Positions 6,033-7,538 of a DNA stretch of 7,538 nt are shown one piece after another (within the stretch, counting starts at the first letter, position 1; every line of letters begins with the position of its first letter). The stretch is from Actinomycetes bacterium. GTDB lineage: Bacteria > Actinomycetota > Actinomycetes > Mycobacteriales > Mycobacteriaceae. The stretch lies in contig JAEWGK010000208.1 in the NCBI GenBank assembly GCA_023388385.1, positions 1 to 7,538 on the forward strand, given 5' to 3'. Both the position numbers and the translations under genes were made by a program. Under the pieces are notes generated by a model. That model did no database searches and had not been told where the DNA came from. It was given only the letters and a program-made list of their open reading frames with translations.

Positions 6033-6866
6033 ATGGCTAACCCCTTCGCGAAGCTCTGGAATTACCTGATGGCGAAGTTCGACTCGACTATCGAGGAGAA
6101 CGCGGACCCCAAGGTCCAGATCCAGCAGGCCATCGAGGATGCGCAGCGCCAGCACCAGGAGCTGTCCCAGCAGGCCGCCGCCGTCATCGGCAACCAACGC
6201 CAGCTGGAGATGCGCCTCAACCGCCAGCTCGCCGAGATCGAGAAGCTGCAGGGCAACACCCGCCAGGCCCTCCAGCTGGCCGATAAGGCCCGCGCCGAGG
6301 GAGATGAGGCGAAGGCCGTGGAGTACGAGAATGCCGCGGAGGCCTTCGCCGCCCAGCTGGTCACCGCCGAGCAGTCCGTCGAGGACCTCAAGGGCCTCCA
6401 TGACCAGTCGCTCCAGCAGGCCGCCCAGGCCAAGAAGGCCGTCGAGCGCAACTCCATGGCCCTGCAGCAGAAGGTCGCCGAGCGCACCAAGCTGCTGTCC
6501 CAGCTGGAGCAGGCGAAGATGCAGGAGAAGGTCTCCGAGTCCCTGCAATCCATGAACCAGCTGTCCTCCGGCAACACGCCGAACCTGGACCAGGTGCGCG
6601 ACAAGATCGAGCGCCGCTACGCCAACGCCCTCGGCCAGGCCGAGTTGGCGCAGAACTCCGTCCAGGGCCGCATGGCCGAGGTCGAGCAGGCCTCCATCCA
6701 GCTCGCCGGCCACTCGCGCCTGGAGCAGATCCGCAGCGAGATGCAGGGCGGCAGCCAGCTGCCGTCGGGAGCCCAGGGTGCCCGTGAGCTGCCGGGTGGC
6801 GCGTCCGCCCAGGGTGCCACCGACGACGACGTGCAGGCCAAGCTCCGCGAGCTGCGCGGGCAGTAG
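6033..6866 (+). CDS. pspA: PspA/IM30 family protein (35-kDa antigen homologue)
   Basis: A 277-residue, highly charged, Gln/Ala/Glu-rich coiled-coil protein of the PspA/IM30/Vipp1 (ESCRT-III-like) family, a cytoplasmic peripheral membrane protein that oligomerises on damaged or stressed membrane. The N-terminus [20 protein letters not shown] is the amphipathic membrane-binding helix, followed by [17 protein letters not shown], the hallmark of the actinobacterial 35-kDa antigen branch. Helical coiled coil runs to about residue 230. The Gly/Ser-rich tail ends in a short helix, [14 protein letters not shown], as in mycobacterial homologues. The ATG is supported by AGGAAGG 13 nt upstream and the conserved N-terminus; the frame is open further upstream, but that part overlaps clgR out of frame. 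In mycobacteria clgR and pspA form one stress operon; here they are separated by 188 nt with hairpins, so cotranscription is uncertain. The next gene is convergent and 15 nt away, so pspA is the last gene of its transcript. Confidence 0.95.
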   Translation: MANPFAKLWNYLMAKFDSTIEENADPKVQIQQAIEDAQRQHQELSQQAAAVIGNQRQLEMRLNRQLAEIEKLQGNTRQALQLADKARAEGDEAKAVEYENAAEAFAAQLVTAEQSVEDLKGLHDQSLQQAAQAKKAVERNSMALQQKVAERTKLLSQLEQAKMQEKVSESLQSMNQLSSGNTPNLDQVRDKIERRYANALGQAELAQNSVQGRMAEVEQASIQLAGHSRLEQIRSEMQGGSQLPSGAQGARELPGGASAQGATDDDVQAKLRELRGQ

Positions 6867-6883
6867 GCCGTCCGCAGCAGCTC
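6849..6883. terminator. Possible bidirectional terminator at the pspA/bioN convergent ends
   Basis: GAGCTGC (6849-6855) and GCAGCTC (6877-6883) can pair over 7 bp across the 15-nt gap and both gene ends. An overlapping alternative pairs 6852-6859 with 6868-6877, with a 2-nt bulge. Neither has a U-run. The position between convergent genes is the main support. Confidence 0.3.
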
Positions 6884-7502
6884 AGTCGTCGCCGACGCCG
6901 CGGGCGATGAGAGCGTCGGCCATCGCCTGCGAACGGCGCACGGTGCGGATGACCACCGGCACGCCGAACGACGCCGGCGTCGCCGCCCCGCCTCGCGCCC
7001 GCCTGGCGTCCAGGACCTCCTCGACCGCCTTGACCTGCAGCGGGATGAGCCGCAGCGTCAGCGACATGGCCAGCGAAACCGTCGCGACGGGCACACCGAG
7101 CCGGCCCAGCGGCGCAAGCAGACGGTCGAAGGTCTCCATGAGGTCGGAGACGCGCGTCGTCAGCGTGATGAGCGTCGCCGCGATGATGCACGCCAGGACC
7201 GACAGGAACATCACGGCGGCGTCGCCCCAGCCGACGGTGAAGCCCTGGATGACTGCGATGAACACCAGGATCGGCACGGCGCCGAACATCTGCCACGCCG
7301 TCGTCCGCGGTGGGATCCGGCCGACGGCGTACCCGAGGGCCGCGACGACGAGCGCCACCGCCGCCACCGGGATCGTGTCCGCGAGGAAGGACACCCCGAT
7401 GACGAACGCGACGACACCGCCCAGCTTCCAGCCGGCCGGTGCGCGGTGCAACGGAGAGTCGCCGGGGACGTAGACGCTCAGGGGGATGGGCAGGCGGCTC
7501 AT
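6882..7502 (-). CDS. bioN: ECF transporter T component, probably biotin transporter BioN
   Basis: A 206-residue integral membrane protein of the EcfT family, the transmembrane coupling subunit of energy-coupling-factor importers. Hydrophobic segments lie near residues 26-40, 43-61, 71-90 and 92-113. The cytoplasmic coupling region follows, with the two Ala-Arg-Gly motifs that contact the ATPase subunits: LDARRARGG (164-172) and ALIARG (197-202). The length is usual for BioN. The start lies 1 nt past the stop of the upstream gene on the same strand, and GGAGG (plus-strand 7515-7519) sits 12 nt before it, so the two are coupled in one operon. The substrate is inferred mainly from gene order: in corynebacteria bioYMN lies beside pspA, and these organisms commonly depend on biotin uptake. 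Without the S component in view, a T component for another vitamin remains possible. Confidence 0.85.
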   Translation of the reverse strand: MSRLPIPLSVYVPGDSPLHRAPAGWKLGGVVAFVIGVSFLADTIPVAAVALVVAALGYAVGRIPPRTTAWQMFGAVPILVFIAVIQGFTVGWGDAAVMFLSVLACIIAATLITLTTRVSDLMETFDRLLAPLGRLGVPVATVSLAMSLTLRLIPLQVKAVEEVLDARRARGGAATPASFGVPVVIRTVRRSQAMADALIARGVGDD

Positions 7503-7503
7503 G

Positions 7504-7538
7504 TCAGGCCCCGTCCTCCATCCGCCGCACGTAGGCGG
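7504..7538 (-). CDS. bioM: C-terminal end of the upstream gene, probably ECF ATPase BioM (partial)
   Basis: Only the last ten codons are in the window, reading AYVRRMEDGA and ending in TGA one base before the bioN ATG. The frame is open to the window edge. Such tight spacing is typical of the ATPase-to-T-component junction of ECF operons. The product name rests on this position and on recalled corynebacterial gene order, not on any visible ATPase motif. Confidence 0.55.
   Translation of the reverse strand, partial: AYVRRMEDGA

Overview
The window is very GC-rich with strong G/C preference at third codon positions, and its gene order is that of a high-GC actinobacterium, most probably a Corynebacterium or close relative. 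Left to right it holds ftsK (5' end cut by the window), a terC-family membrane protein gene, pgsA (phosphatidylglycerophosphate synthase family), a stand-alone cinA C-terminal-type amidohydrolase, clgR (XRE-type regulator) and pspA (35-kDa antigen family), all on the + strand. Convergent to these, on the - strand, lie bioN (ECF-transporter T component) and the last codons of the gene upstream of it, probably bioM. From memory, the order ftsK-terC-pgsA-cinA-clgR-pspA-bioN matches the C. glutamicum chromosome. This is conserved core chromosome: I see no mobile element, CRISPR array, tRNA, rRNA or sign of transfer.

The non-coding signals are the most informative part. ftsK ends in a 13-bp GC-rich hairpin that looks like a terminator. 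A -10-like hexamer and a structured leader of about 140 nt precede terC. The leader folds by hand into a complete yybP-ykoY (manganese-sensing) riboswitch with a four-way junction and both conserved loops. Its P1 3' strand is also perfectly complementary to the terC Shine-Dalgarno (SD) sequence, which suggests a switch that turns translation on when Mn2+ is bound. pgsA has no clear SD but has a TAGGCT -10 element, overlapping the terC stop codon, at the right distance for a leaderless GTG-initiated mRNA. cinA follows 4 nt after pgsA and is probably cotranscribed with it.

clgR has no SD before its likely ATG, but GGGAACAA and CGTTGAA lie upstream with spacing typical of an ECF sigma factor (SigH/SigE-type) promoter. 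This predicts a stress-induced, nearly leaderless transcript. pspA follows after 188 nt containing hairpins and its own candidate promoter. clgR and pspA together form an envelope/proteostasis stress module; the window contains no gene for a PspA membrane partner, because the next gene is the convergent bioN.

I found no undescribed multi-gene system. The best leads are regulatory: the riboswitch with its SD-sequestering expression platform, the ECF-type clgR promoter overlapping a possible 6-codon leader ORF, and -10 elements built over stop codons.
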